From Zarea fungicola (taxonomy: Eukaryota; Ascomycota; Sordariomycetes; Hypocreales; Cordycipitaceae), in the NCBI GenBank assembly GCA_900169235.1, contig FWCC01000005.1:62001-126000 (forward strand): DNA of 64,000 nt, written 5' to 3'. The position numbers and the translations under genes were made by a program. Shown piece by piece: positions 44,302 to 56,300 of the stretch (its first letter is position 1; every line of letters begins with the position of its first letter). Below the pieces are notes generated by a model. The model did no database searches, had not been told where the DNA came from, and was given only the letters and a program-made list of their open reading frames with translations.

Positions 44302-46076
44302 TTATTCCTTGGTAGGAGCCGCCGCAGGGATAGCCTCCTCCTCCTTGGTGGGGGCCACGGGGACATGCTCGTGCTGCTCAGCAGGAGGCGGGGTGTGAGG
44401 CTTCTCAATCTCGGCAACCTTGGCCGCAGCCTCGAGGTCGCCGTGCTCGGCTCTGACCATGAGGCTCGTGACGGGGTGCGTCTTCCAGGCCGGAGTGCCA
44501 ATGTACTTGATGCCCTTGGGGTCCTCAAACATGGCCTCGGTCTCCTCCAGCGTCTTGCCGGCCGTCTCGGGGAAGCCAAAGAAGACGTGGACGAAAGCGG
44601 CGACGTTGAACACGGCAAAGATGATGTAGGCCCTCCACTCAATGTTGGCAAAGGCCGGCGGGGTAAAGAGACCGAGGGCCGTGTTGAACGCCCAGTTGGC
44701 AGAGGTCGAGAGCGCGACACCCTTGCTGCGAAGGCGGAGAGGGAAAAGCTCGGGCGGGTACGTCCACGAGGCGGGACCCCAGGTTGGGGCAAACGAGGCG
44801 ACAAATAGATAGGTACCGGCAATCAAGGCCTTGGCCGGGGCACCAGAGACGGTCATGGAGACGGCCGCGGTGGTACGCTCCTCGGGTGGGATGGAAACGC
44901 CGTGTGTGGCGAGGAGGCCGGCGTTCATAAACATCCACGTGCCCATGAGGGTCGAACCGATGAGCATCGTCTTTCGGCGACCCCATCGATCAGCCCAGAG
45001 CAGAGCGGGGACGGTCATGAAGACATTGATGATGTACTGAATGGAGGAAGCAAGCAGGTTGGCGTTGCCAGTGTAGCCGGCCATGGTAAAGATGTAGGTA
45101 ATGTAGTACATCATGACATTCATACCGCAGAGCTGGGACCAGATCTGGGTGAAGAGACCGATGATGGTACGGTTGAGCATCTTGGGCTTGAAAAGGTCGA
45201 GGTAGGTGACGTCGGCGTGGCGGCGCTCAAATTCGCACATGTCCTTGATATCCTGAAGCTCGTACGAGACAAACGGGTGGTTGGGGTCGCCTTGGCCGTG
45301 AACGAGGGTGAGAACAGCGTGGCAATCCTCCCAGCGGTCTTTGCGGGCGAGCCAGCGCGGGGACTCGGGGAGAGGCATCATCATGAAGAAGAGGAAGATG
45401 GCGGGGACCATCTGCAGGGCCCATGGGACACGCCAGTTGGCGGTGCTGTGGTCGTTCCACTCGTTCTTGCCAATCTGGGCACAGCCGTAGGAGATGTAGT
45501 ACATGATGAGAATACCCCAGGTAATGGCCCACTGCTGGAAACCAATGAAGCGACCGCGCTTGGAGGGAGGCGAGATCTCGGCAATGTAGACTGGGACCTG
45601 GGCGGATTCGATACCGACAGAGACACCGTTGACGATACGGGCAAAGATGAGCATGCCCTTGTTCTGTGCGGCGGCGCAGAGAATGGAGCCGACGATCCTT
45701 GAAGCTTGATGTTAGCGGCGAGTGAACTGACGTGACAGGAGAGCACAGGAGAGCACAACGAAAAGACTTGTTCTTACCAAATGAGGGCGCCAATCATGAT
45801 GGACTTTTTGCGGCCAATGCGGTCGGAGAGAATACCAGAGATGAGGGCGCCGAGCCAGGAGCCACCAGCCATGGCGGCGACGATGCCACCCTGCGTGAGC
45901 GGCTTGGGTCCGCTACAATCCTCCTGGGTGAATGGAGGACCCTTGGGGCCATCGTTGAAGTAGCAGAGATATGACTGCTCACTGAGCTGAGCCGACATGG
46001 ACGAAATGTCAAAGCCAAACAGGGCGCCGCCAACGACGGAGACGCCTGCAATGACGTACAGGTTGCCAATAGCCAT
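44302..46076 (-). CDS. MFS sugar (hexose) transporter, 564 aa
   Basis: Minus-strand exons 46076-45778 and 45697-44302. The intron has GTAAGA, a GCTAAC branch and TTCAAG; phase 2 is restored to Trp. About twelve hydrophobic segments. Sugar-porter signatures: Gly-Ala-Leu-Phe-Gly-Phe-Asp-Ile in TM1, Asp-Arg-Ile-Gly-Arg-Lys-Lys after TM2, Pro-Val-Tyr-Ile-Ala-Glu-Ile-Ser with Arg-Gly-Arg before TM5, Pro-Glu-Ser-Pro-Arg-Trp-Leu after TM6, Asp-Arg-Trp-Gly-Arg-Arg after TM8, and Pro-Glu-Thr-Ala-Gly-Lys-Thr-Leu-Glu-Glu after TM12. The cytosolic C-terminal tail is Pro/Glu/Ala rich. It is probably a plasma-membrane proton-coupled or facilitative hexose transporter. Substrate preference cannot be read from sequence. 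Confidence 0.92.
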
Positions 46077-49000
46077 GGCGAGGACCGAGCTCTATGAATG
46101 GCAAGACGTTGAGAATGGGCGTAACCAGTACTGAGGCCGTCACCTTGCAGTGGAAGCAGAAGAGGTCGAGGCGCACGAAGCCGTCGAGGAGGCTGTGGGA
46201 GATGGGACTGCCTTTATACCAGTTCAGTTAAGGAAGAGCGAGGGGGTGAGTGAGTGAGAGGGGCCTTGACTAGAGAAGCTGGTGAGCCGAATTCTGATGC
46301 GGAGTAGTTGGTGAAGCAAGGGGGAGGGGGTGGTTGCATAGAATACGTGCAGATGGAGTGCAGACGGAGTACTGGTAGTTGAAGGTGAAGGTGCATAGAA
46401 GAAAGCCGTAACTGGGACACAACATGAGTACTGGTACATGCATGTAGATCAAGGCCAGCTGCTGCCAGCTGCCAGCTACCGCCATCTTGAAGCTATGCGA
46501 CTCGCCATTTGGGGAAATATTGGCAGGGTACCATGTACAAGGTACAAGGATCTGTCTTGGAGAGGATTGAGAGGGTGTCAACAGCCGAGTTGCCAGCGCG
46601 AAGAAGTATGGAGCAGCCAACTTTAGTTCATATTGAATTTGGGGTAATAAAAACGTCGAGAGGATATTCATGGTGTGGGACCTTTTTTTTTTCTTTAGTC
46701 TGCTGTAACTCCGCATGTGTGTGTCGCCCCGGAGCAGAGCCAGACACAGTTTAGCCCGGCTGCGGTGCTGCCCCAAAGCAGCAGTGCCAGGCTAGCTGTT
46801 GTCAGTCTTTTCCTTTATTCACTGGATAATATTAATAATTGCTACCTTTGATTCTGTCACGGACTGTACAGATGGTCATGTACTGTATTTCACCTGCTGT
46901 TAGTACTGCCGACACACCCCCTCCCCACCAGCCATCCGCCCTCCCCACACCAAACCTTGAAAATTTCCTAATCCTTCACCCACAACACGACGGCACTGTG
47001 CAAACAGTCGCTCACTCTCTTGTCTTGTCCTTCTATTAGAAATGTACGTTTTCCAGTTTCTCACTCGTTACCAACCACAGCTCGTATTGTCTAACCGCAG
47101 TCCAATAATGCTGTAAGCTAGGTGTCAGATGTCGCCGTCCGTGCCTGTACACGTCCTTGAACCAGCCACCGATCATCCTTGTCAGTGCAACACACCCGTG
47201 ACACCGACGTATAACACCCGCGCCGTATTATACCGTGTAACTAACTCAAGGCTACGACCGACCGACTGTCGACAGAATGCATGCAAGTCTTTCCGACCAG
47301 GTTCCCACACACACCCTAGCTCATGGTGTGCCGCTTCATAGCGCCTGGGGTTCTGAGGGGCGCCATGGGGGCTGACATGGCTTTTGGCTGCTTAACACGT
47401 TCGGGGCCAGGAATCGGGGCGTATAATAGCGAGCCATGAGAAGCTGGCAACTGGAACCAAGGATCGACAAAGCCGTATGGCCCACGACGTGGAGTGCATG
47501 CCGCCGAGAATTTCCCCGTTTGCCAGTACGGCCGACTGGGAATTACAAACGGATTTGCTTAGACTTGCGAGAGCCCGGGCCAACGTCGAAGCAAGCCTTT
47601 TCTCTCTTCTCAGTTGCCGAAAACAATGATTCTACCTGAAGGCTTTGTCTATTGGTGTACATGTGGTGTCTGTGAATCAAATCACTGCCTGGGCTGTCTT
47701 CTGGAATGAGGATTTCTTTGTTTCCTGCCCTCCCTTTCCTCGGATCGACCCAAAGATCGGCGCTGTGGGGGAGCTAGACTTCCAAAACGTGGCCTACCAG
47801 TCCTCCCAAGACGTTCTAATGAAAAGCACCCGTCACCAACAAATCTCCATGCGACTTCGATGAAAAATACAACAGTCTCACTCAGATCACCATAGTTTTT
47901 GCCTGCCAAAGATTGCGGTTTTCTGCTCTCGCTGGTTGTCGTGCATGTTCATTTAACCAAGCCAACCCGCACCGCATCGCAACTCTCCCCACCATGGCGT
48001 AAGCCACCAGAGCCACCAGGTGCTGGATTAGGAACCAAAAAACGGTGCTTCTTCTCGGAATTGTCTGCCCTACAAACTTGTCCCGCTTGCCCGCCTTGGC
48101 CAGTTTACCTTGCTGCTGGATCCGATTCTCCAAACCGCAGGAGCTCACATGCGCAGGTGAAGGAGAACCGCTTGGTGCACCGCAAAACGTTCGGAGCATG
48201 TAGCAAAAACACTGCTTCCTTCCATTGCCCCATACCCCGCGCAAAAGGATGGGCCAATCTCTTTGCAGCCTGCACTGGCTTTGGAGGGTGGAAGGGGAAG
48301 TGGATGGGGTGGCTCGTCGGCTGTTACCTCATCACGCGACGGCTCTTTTCGTCAAGCTTCCTGGTTTAGTTACTGGTTTTAGCTGCGGGGCTTCAGGCAA
48401 GGCTACGGTGCCAAACTTTGACGTCCATTTTGTGGCCTGGTCAAGCCTGGATTACTATTCGACATGGACTTTCTCATTTCGTCAACGACTCCAACGACTC
48501 CTCCAACATTTTGTTCCAAAAAAAAATCACCACAGCATCCATGCTATTTAACATTGTATTCAAGCTGACTATTGTACTCGACTACCATGGAATATTATTC
48601 CTGGCAGCCGAGGATGACCATGGGAGTACATACCTCCGTACGGCAGCTCGGGTCCGACGCCACTCGCAAGGGCCGTGAAATAAACCTGTTGTTGGTAACT
48701 GCTCCACGCTTCGAACCTAACCAACTCCACAGACGGTCCGATGAATTCAATTACATCTGCCCCGTTGTACGAAGACTCTTTTATGCGCACCTAACAAATG
48801 GCAGATACTGGTCACTCCTTGCGACAACTGTTACCGAATCGGCGTGGCGTCCTACTTCCTCACTCTGGTTGCTTGGCGGCGCCGCACCGCTGCTGGGATA
48901 TTTATTAAAACCGGCCGTCGGCAAGTTTGGCTGACGCCCAACCGCCACTGGAAATAGTGTCAATAAACCCCCGACCCAGCCATGATGAGGTCATAGAAAC

Positions 49001-51299
49001 CAGTTGAAAGAGTTTTCCAATGAAAAGTCCCTGCCACTTGCTTTGTGCACTTTTTCTAGAATTCTCTAAACTGAGACCCTTGACAGATTGAGGCGGCAGA
49101 GCACGGCGCGCGATGAAACCTCATTGTTTGTGACAGAGATGCTGAGCTGTTGGATTGGCCAGCGCTCGCTACCGGGCTAATACAAGGCGAGATCAAGATC
49201 AGCCGTCACGAGCAATTTGGAACAAACGGCCGTGGTTGTCCAGCCACTAAACTACAAACTAGCTAGTTAGTCAGTCAGTTCACTACGAGGCGCTGACGAA
49301 TGTGTTGTTAGTGCACCCACCCGCTCAAGCCTCTTCATCATGACGCCCACAAAGCCGGTCCAGTCCCGCGTGGCTTTGGGCGGTGGCGCTGGCAAAGGGA
49401 GCGGGGCGGCATCTTCTACAGCGTCAGCCTTCGAAACATTCGCGAAACTTTACACTCGGAGGTATTCTGGGTCACAAAGGTCATGGATGAAGGGTAATAC
49501 CGATGAAAGCCCAGCAAAGATGACGTTAAAAGGGCCCGCGGCGCTACAACGGGCCGATCAGCTCTGAAGCCAGCCTCGTCTGAAGCCAGCCTCATCAAGA
49601 GGAACGGGCTGGCCATCTGTTCGGCTCAGCTACCCAAAGTCAATGATGCATTATCCTATTTGGGTTTCAGCCCTTACACCGAGTCCCCATCCGAAATTTG
49701 ACAGAACCAGGTCGACTGTGTGACACGAGATGAATCTGTGACGGCACTGTCGTGGTTCCTCCCCTCCTCTTTCCCTTGCTGGCCTATAACAATGCGCCGG
49801 CATGCCCTCCATATGGCAGGCTAGTCTCGGCTTCAGCCTGATTTGAGCGTGTGTGTGTAGTTCGGAGCGCGCTCCAAAAGTTTTGTGATTTGTGACCATT
49901 AACAGTACATGGCACTTCAAAGGATCAGTGAGCTCCTTTGTTTTTTTTTTTTTTTTGCAAGGTCTTGTGATTTTGCGACATGGCTCTCGGACTATAGCCA
50001 GCCGCTGCAACGGTCCGCGGCTTTGTGACGCCAAAGGTATACGGATTCCCAAAATAACCGACTGCAGTGCACCCTTGTATGCAAAATGTACAATGACCCG
50101 CCGGTCATCTTTTAAAGAGAGCAAGGCTGCCTGCCGGCAGATGTGCATTTGGTTAAGACGCCGTTCTGCCTTGTTTCTATGTCCTGTTGCTGAGTCTTCA
50201 GTATGCCTCTGAGTGGCCTCACCAGGCTTGTAAGCGCCCTAGGGAGCCGTGGTAGGAAAGGAATACCATAACGGTGCTGGCAATTTCAACACAAATTTGG
50301 CTCTTAAATCCGGTTAATTGTTGCAGTCACCAAATGCTCAACAATAGAACACGCAACGCCCTCACTCGTACCGTTCGCCCTTGTCGTCGTGACGTAGACC
50401 CAAGCATCCAGTATTTTCAGTTTGGCCTGTGCTTCCGCCCGCCCGCCGCCTGGGATGCTGTACCCAGTCCCGCTAAAAACAAGGCCACATTGACGGGTGG
50501 CTATGAACTTTGTCTTGCATGTGAGGTCTCTGTATGGATTGGATGAGAGGCTACATTATTACAAAGGAAAGTTTCTCTTTGGCGCAGCCAATGGGTTGTA
50601 CTATGTTTATGCTTTGGTTCTTGGATCGAATCGTGGTTCCCGGAAGGTGAATATCGCTTGCAGTTAGATTTCTTACGGCGCTGCTGGGTCTTGAAGCAGT
50701 ATTGCTGCGTAATTTTGTAGAGCTGCATAGCTGTGGTGATATATAGAGTTTATTCTCCGAGGAGAAGATTAAACTTCAATTTTAGATTTCTTCCAAATGT
50801 TCCCCTTACAGCTGATTAAATTGCGCTGCTACTGTGTTGCTAGGCTTGCCATCGGCTGTCTAGGGTAGGCAACATTTGTTGGCTTGTTTTCAAGCAATAC
50901 CTTCCCTTTCTTAGTTGCCTACATTGTACGGGGTTCTACGTTTACTTCAAATCGGAAAACATGACTTTAGATAACACGGAATTAATTTGTCCCAAGAAGG
51001 AGTTTGAGTTGCACCAGTCAAGATGGGGCAGTTTATTGCTGTTGATGAGAGGCTGCCTAGGCTCACCCGGATCCCAACTTCTAATAATACTTCATCTGCA
51101 ACTTCTATTGAGAATATCAAAATTACTTTTTTCAGATAATTTTGATTACTTAATCAGTCATAAAAGGAATCCTATCCAAGCACTACAATGAGAATCCACA
51201 AACCCGCTACGAATATCGGAATACGAAAAGAATGTAAACCTAGGCGTGCTTGCAAAGAATATCTTTTTCTGCCCAAGTCAGCATTTCGCTACCATGACA
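46077..51299. other. Five-kilobase region without a convincing gene
   Basis: The first 150 bp are the transporter promoter and leader. Beyond that I see only short frames overlapping on both strands without motifs. The best is a 75-codon + frame at 49340-49567 in a good start context with Gly/Ser-rich sequence, which I do not accept as a gene. A poly-T run lies at 49938-49957. The region may hold non-coding RNA or regulatory sequence, but nothing specific is visible. Confidence 0.5.
46212..46218 (-). promoter_or_regulatory. TATA box of the sugar transporter gene
   Basis: TATAAAG on the minus strand, about 136 bp upstream of the ATG at 46076. Confidence 0.45.
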
Positions 51300-51720
51300 C
51301 TATATAGAAGACTTGAATCTAACTTTTCCCTCATAGACCTCGAGGTTGTGACGTGCGATGAATCTGTCGACCCAGTGAAGCCCAACAACGTCTGGCGTGG
51401 TATTGGTACCCTTTTCCCTCCCTTTTATGACACCATTAGCCGCGCTTACAATCCACTTTTTTGATATAAAAAGATTCAAGTCATCTAGCTGCCTAATGTC
51501 CCGCAAAATTCTCTCTTCCTCGTCCTCGCTGAGCTTTGTGTTGTCGGCGCGCTGTCCCAGACGCGTCGTGACTCCAGCAAGGCGGCGTCGAAGCAGTGAG
51601 CGCGACACACCGAACCTCTCAGCCACATGGTGGACTTTTGCGCCAGGGTTGTTATTGAGGTATTCTAAACACTTTCTGACTTCGATTTCTTTTTTCTTGA
51701 GCCGTTTGAGGCATAGCTGT
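51300..51720 (-). mobile_element. Truncated DNA transposase, N-terminal helix-turn-helix part
   Basis: Reading the minus strand from about 51720 gives a basic segment, then Val-Ala-Glu-Arg-Phe-Gly-Val-Ser-Arg-Ser-Leu-Leu-Arg-Arg-Arg-Leu, the psq/HTH element at the start of Fot/pogo-type (Tc1-mariner superfamily) transposases. It is followed by Leu-Ser-Glu-Asp-Glu-Glu-Glu and a CENP-B-like second HTH ending Val-Gly-Leu-His-Trp-Val-Asp-Arg-Phe-Ile-Ala-Arg-His. The frame stops at 51300 and no DDE catalytic domain follows. It also lacks a proper ATG. It is a dead fragment; no terminal inverted repeats were identified. Confidence 0.75.
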
Positions 51721-52295
51721 GGTTTCTATGGAGCGATTCAAAAGTTTGTTGTGTTGCGACAAGAATTGGTCGCCTTGCTGGTTTGGCCGTGTGGCTGGTC
51801 AGCAGCTACAAGGTGCGGGGGCGTGACACGTGGAGAGAATAGGAAAGCAGAATCACAGGGCTTCAATTACATTTCCTTTCTTGAATAAAAACTTGGGCAA
51901 ATAAAGCCGCTGGAAACGCCGCGGAGATACATCACTGATAAAGTTTATGGCGGCAAGAGGTGTTAAGCATTAATTTCTAGCGATGAATCTGCTTGGCTGG
52001 GCTTCACTTGAGTATCTGATCGAGGCAAGAATAGGCTTTGCTGTTCCGTGATCTTCTTTCCTCGCCTTATATCGGTAGGGAGCTGAGCTCAGCGCCACCC
52101 CCGCACACAAGAGCTAATTTGCCATCCTGGACGTATTTCTTGACCGTGATAAAATAGCCTTTTCGTAAATACTCCGCATTTCGGATAAGCGGATGAGTGG
52201 TCAAACTTAAATAGTCAAAGGAGAGTGGCTCAATTGGCGGCAGACGGAAGTCACATGGATGCGTCACTCTTTCGTCAGGATAATAAGCAACTAGC

Positions 52296-52302
52296 ATATA
52301 AA
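52296..52302 (+). promoter_or_regulatory. TATA-like box of the metallothionein gene
   Basis: ATATAAA, 120 bp upstream of the ATG at 52422, followed by a short leader. Metal-response elements cannot be called confidently. Confidence 0.4.
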
Positions 52303-52421
52303 CTCCTCCCGCGGCAGAGATTTATTTCCAAAGAATCTTTCTGAATTATTATGAGTAGAAACCGTCATATTTGACAAAAAAAAGATTTACTACAGTAACT
52401 ACATCTTCAAACTTACACAAA

Positions 52422-52573
52422 ATGGCTTGCGCTTGTGGAACCGAATGCAACTGCTCTGGCCCTAGTAGCTGCAACTGCGGCAATGCCTGCACTTGCAAGA
52501 ACTGCGGTGTAAGTGTGCGATTTCTTTACTACATATGCACATTCTATTTGCTAATTATTTGACGCAGAAATAA
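52422..52573 (+). CDS. Copper-type metallothionein, 30 aa
   Basis: Exon 1 is 52422-52508 and exon 2 is 52568-52573, so the second exon carries just the final Lys and the stop. The intron has GTAAGT, GCTAATT and GACGCAG. The 30-residue product has nine cysteines in Cys-x-Cys pairs (positions 3/5, 9/11, 17/19, 23/25, plus 28) and the core Cys-Ser-Gly-Pro-Ser-Ser-Cys-Asn-Cys-Gly, which matches the plan of the Neurospora copper metallothionein. It has no aromatic residues or His. It would chelate Cu(I), possibly Zn/Cd, in the cytosol. The extra Cys-Ala-Cys at the N-terminus makes it slightly longer and richer in Cys than the classical 26-residue form. Transcription by copper or stress is likely but not shown here. 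Confidence 0.88.
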
Positions 52574-53339
52574 GCCGACTCGCGACCTGTCATCATGCTC
52601 AGCTTCAAAGGTGACCATAGTAGTAGTAGGGTAGATCTCGGATGAATATACCGCTTTACTTTGACTGGACCTGGCTTGAAGTTTCAAGTAGCGAATGTGA
52701 TTAATCAACCATTTTTTATATTTATCCGTCGAGCTACCACTTTTTGGCTGGATGCTCAGAATAACAGGACGCGGGCAACGGCGTCAGGAGCGGTCGCGAT
52801 CGTCTTGACACGCGACAGGCTGCTGCTCGAGCAGCTGAACGAAGAGGGGAGGTGTCTGTTCGCAGATGCGTCCGCTCAAAAGCGTTGCAACAGCGAGATT
52901 GACGGATACCGAGTTATTAGCATTTCCCATTTCGTCTAGGGATAGACGTGTCAAGTCACAGTTACTGGGAAAGATTTGACCCAGCGAGACCAGGCTCAAT
53001 ACTCTGTCGCCACGAAATGAGGGGAAATGGGAAACTCCTCACAGCCTCGAGTACTAGAATATCAATAATCCGTGTGATATTGGACGTGCAGGTGGGCTGC
53101 GTGTTGTCGAGCGCTTTGATTGGACAGCAGAGGAGCTGAAATGCATGGCGACAAAGGCTCCCTTATTGCGAGTCACTTGAGCAGGGCGTTATAGACTGTT
53201 TGGCGAGCCGCCGTGGCGCATCAAAACGAAAACGCTAATGGGCAAGAGCGTTGCCCCGCGTTGATGCCCAACCTTGCAATTTGAACCACACATTGACAGT
53301 GCTAAATGGAGTTATCTGCAGAGACTTTTATAGCACCTT
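52574..53339. other. Intergenic region
   Basis: Metallothionein 3' flank and sequence before the receptor pseudogene. No gene supported. Confidence 0.5.
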
Positions 53340-56300
53340 AATCAGAGCGACCATTAATGGAGCTATTATTAACAAGAACGATGGGCGGAACAGCCAAACC
53401 TTCCGCGTTCGAGGCATACCTTTAGAGTGGGACGACCATCGCCTCAAGTTGTTTCTCCAGGACCAGGACGCTACATCCAACCCTACCATACGCTCCCTCG
53501 CGGAGGAATTCCATCGCCGTTCGGCTTCTGCCACTGTTGATTTCCAGGTCATCCCTTCCTTTCTTCAGAATCTTCCTCCTAACAAGACTTAAGATCTACC
53601 TCTGGAAAGGACATTAGGATTGCGATCAGCATATGTGAGCCTAGATGCCGACTTCTTCGGCCTGACTGCGCTTTTCGTCCCACCTAAGGAAGACCATAAA
53701 GCTGAGTAGGTGGTCAAATACTCATGAATTCTCCTGCTGACCCCAATAGTGTGGTTGCGCTTTCCGGCCTTAGAGGCCATGCATTTAGGTCGTTCAAGTA
53801 GAGAGGCGGAGAACATATGTGGCTGCGAGACAGCCTCCCGTATAATCTAACTATAGAGACAACAAAGCAGCTAATGGCACAGGTAATGACATTTGGCTAT
53901 GATTTAAGAATCATAGGTAGCCGTAGCACGCAGAGCTTAGAGGATATTGCTTCGAAATTGCACAATAGCCTAGGCTCAATAGCCAACGATAAGTCAATTC
54001 AACCAATTATATTTATTACCCATAGCCTTAGGGGGCTAATAGTCAAGCAGGTAAGTGCTAATCTAGAATGAGTTCATTACTAGACTAATTTTATTATAGG
54101 TGTTAATTCGCCTAGCGGAGTCAAGGGACGCAAAGGACCAGCAGATTCTAAGATCGGTGTATGGGATTGCGCTTTTTGGTGTTCCCAATCATGGCATGCC
54201 TATTGCATCGCTGGTGCCGATGGCTGGAAACGGGCCAAACCGCTTCCTTCTCGAGTCGATTAGCGATAAAAACCCCCAAATTCTGACTGATCAACATGAA
54301 AGATTCTTTCAAGCTCTTGAGAGTGCTGGGGATAACGAAATAGTCTGCTTTTATGAGACAATGGAGTCACCGACAGCTCAAGAGGTTAGTTGCGCTTAGC
54401 CCTCAGCTCCCAAAATTGCTAACCTAGGTAGAATGAAAACGGCGAGTGGAAGATGACTGGCCCTGGAGCCTTACTTGTGAATCGGACATCAGCGACGAAT
54501 TGTCGTCGCTGGGAGGATAGAATAGGGAACATTCGTGCAATTAATCGAACGCATTCAGATATGGTCAAGTTCGGGCCAGAGGACGACAACTACGAGGACG
54601 TTTGTAGGAAACTGCGTGATATAACCTGGAAGGCGGTGACAAAAGGAGTTAGAGTAGGAGCTGCGCAAATGTCATTGCCGTCACATGGCGGTATGTAATG
54701 TTCTACTAGAATACAAAGTACTCGCTGATTTAGCCAGAACCATGTCCTTCCTCAGAGCTGCTAGCTGGACCCTGGTGTAGGTAAACTCCTATGCAATCCT
54801 CGACAAACAAATAAACTGACAAAAGTACAGTTCTTGTTCCATACCCAAAGAACGAGACCTTTATCGGCCGAGAATCAGCTCTAGAGAGGCTACAGCAACG
54901 ACCTCTGAAGCCTACCAGCCAATGGAGAACCTCGCTCTTCGGCCTTGGCGGCATCGGGTAAGCACACTCTATTATCTTCCGTCTCATCGCTGACCCCACT
55001 AGGAAAACGCAGATAGCCCTGGAGTTTGCATACCGGCTCCAGGAAACATGCCCAGATGTGTCAGTATTCTGGGTTCACGGAAGCAACACGGACCGCTTTC
55101 GGGAATCATACACTTCGATTGCTTAAGAGTGCCACACCCCCGGGTACGATGACCTTAAGGAGGATGTGCTGCCACTGGTAAAAAGATGGCTGGAGAAGAA
55201 GGATCGAGCACCATGGCTAATGGTCATTGACAATGCGGATGACGCAGAATGCTTCTTTCCCTCGCCGCAGGAATCGAAAAACGCCAGTAGGGGGATACAA
55301 GAGCAGTACCTGGGCCAGTACGTCCCTGAGTGCTCTCATGGGTCAATTCTCATCACAACCCGGAACAAGCAATTAGGTGTGAAGCTTGCCAAGGGAAGGC
55401 CTCCTATTGAGATCCTCGCAATGAGCGACAGCGAGTCAGAGCTACTTCTTAGGGCTAACATTGGGAAACTGGACATTATTCATGACGACTTGCTGGCGCT
55501 AGCCCGTCGTCTAGAGCACCTCCCACTTGCAATCGCCCAGGCTGCTGCATACATCGAAGCGAATACCATGAAAGTTAGCGATTATCTAGGTCTCCTGAAC
55601 AATAGTGACGAGAATCTTGTTGCCTTACTTATGGAAGACTTTGAGACGGTGGAGCGAGACACGAAGACTCCGCATGCAGTCGCAGAAACATGGATCCTTT
55701 CATTCGATCATATCCAGCGGCAGAATATCTTTGCAAGCGAGTTATTCTTACTCATGAGCGTTTTTGACCGACAAGCGATCCCCATGGAATTTCTAGACTA
55801 CTATAAACAGCAAGATCAAGAAAGACCAACAGAATTACAGCTCCAAGAGTCACTTAGTATTCTCAAAGCATTTTCATTCGTGACCGCTGGGCAGGACCAG
55901 AGTCTCAACATCCACCGGCTAGTGCAGTTGGTGTCTCTAAAGTGGCTTGCAAGAGAGAAGAGGATGAATTATTTCGCAGGCCAGGCGCTTCTAGCGGTGT
56001 CGCATGCATATCCATATGGCGACCATGAGAACTGGGCGACTTGCAGTAAATATCTTCCGCATGCATATCAGGTGGAAAAGTATGACGGGACAGGGTCGAG
56101 AGATGAAAGGGAAGGGATGGCAAGTCTCCTTGTCTGCGTGGCTGCGTCTCTCGTCGGACAAGGCCAGTGGAAAGAGGCAGAGGGACTGCAGTTAAAAGCT
56201 TTGGAAGAGAGGAGAGAATTGTTTGGTTCAGAGCATCCTGATACGTTGACAAGCATGCGTGAGTTGGCGTGGACATATAACAGGCAGGGCCGATTAAAGG

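Noticed and set aside
47899..48369. 156-codon + strand frame
   Set aside because: Overlaps open minus-strand frames and shows no domain; probably chance.
49340..49567. 75-codon + strand frame with good ATG context
   Set aside because: Gly/Ser-rich start only, no motif; isolated in a gene-empty block.
52067..52297. 76-codon minus-strand frame before the metallothionein
   Set aside because: Mixed composition looks protein-like, but no start context, motif or partner exon was found and it occupies the metallothionein promoter.
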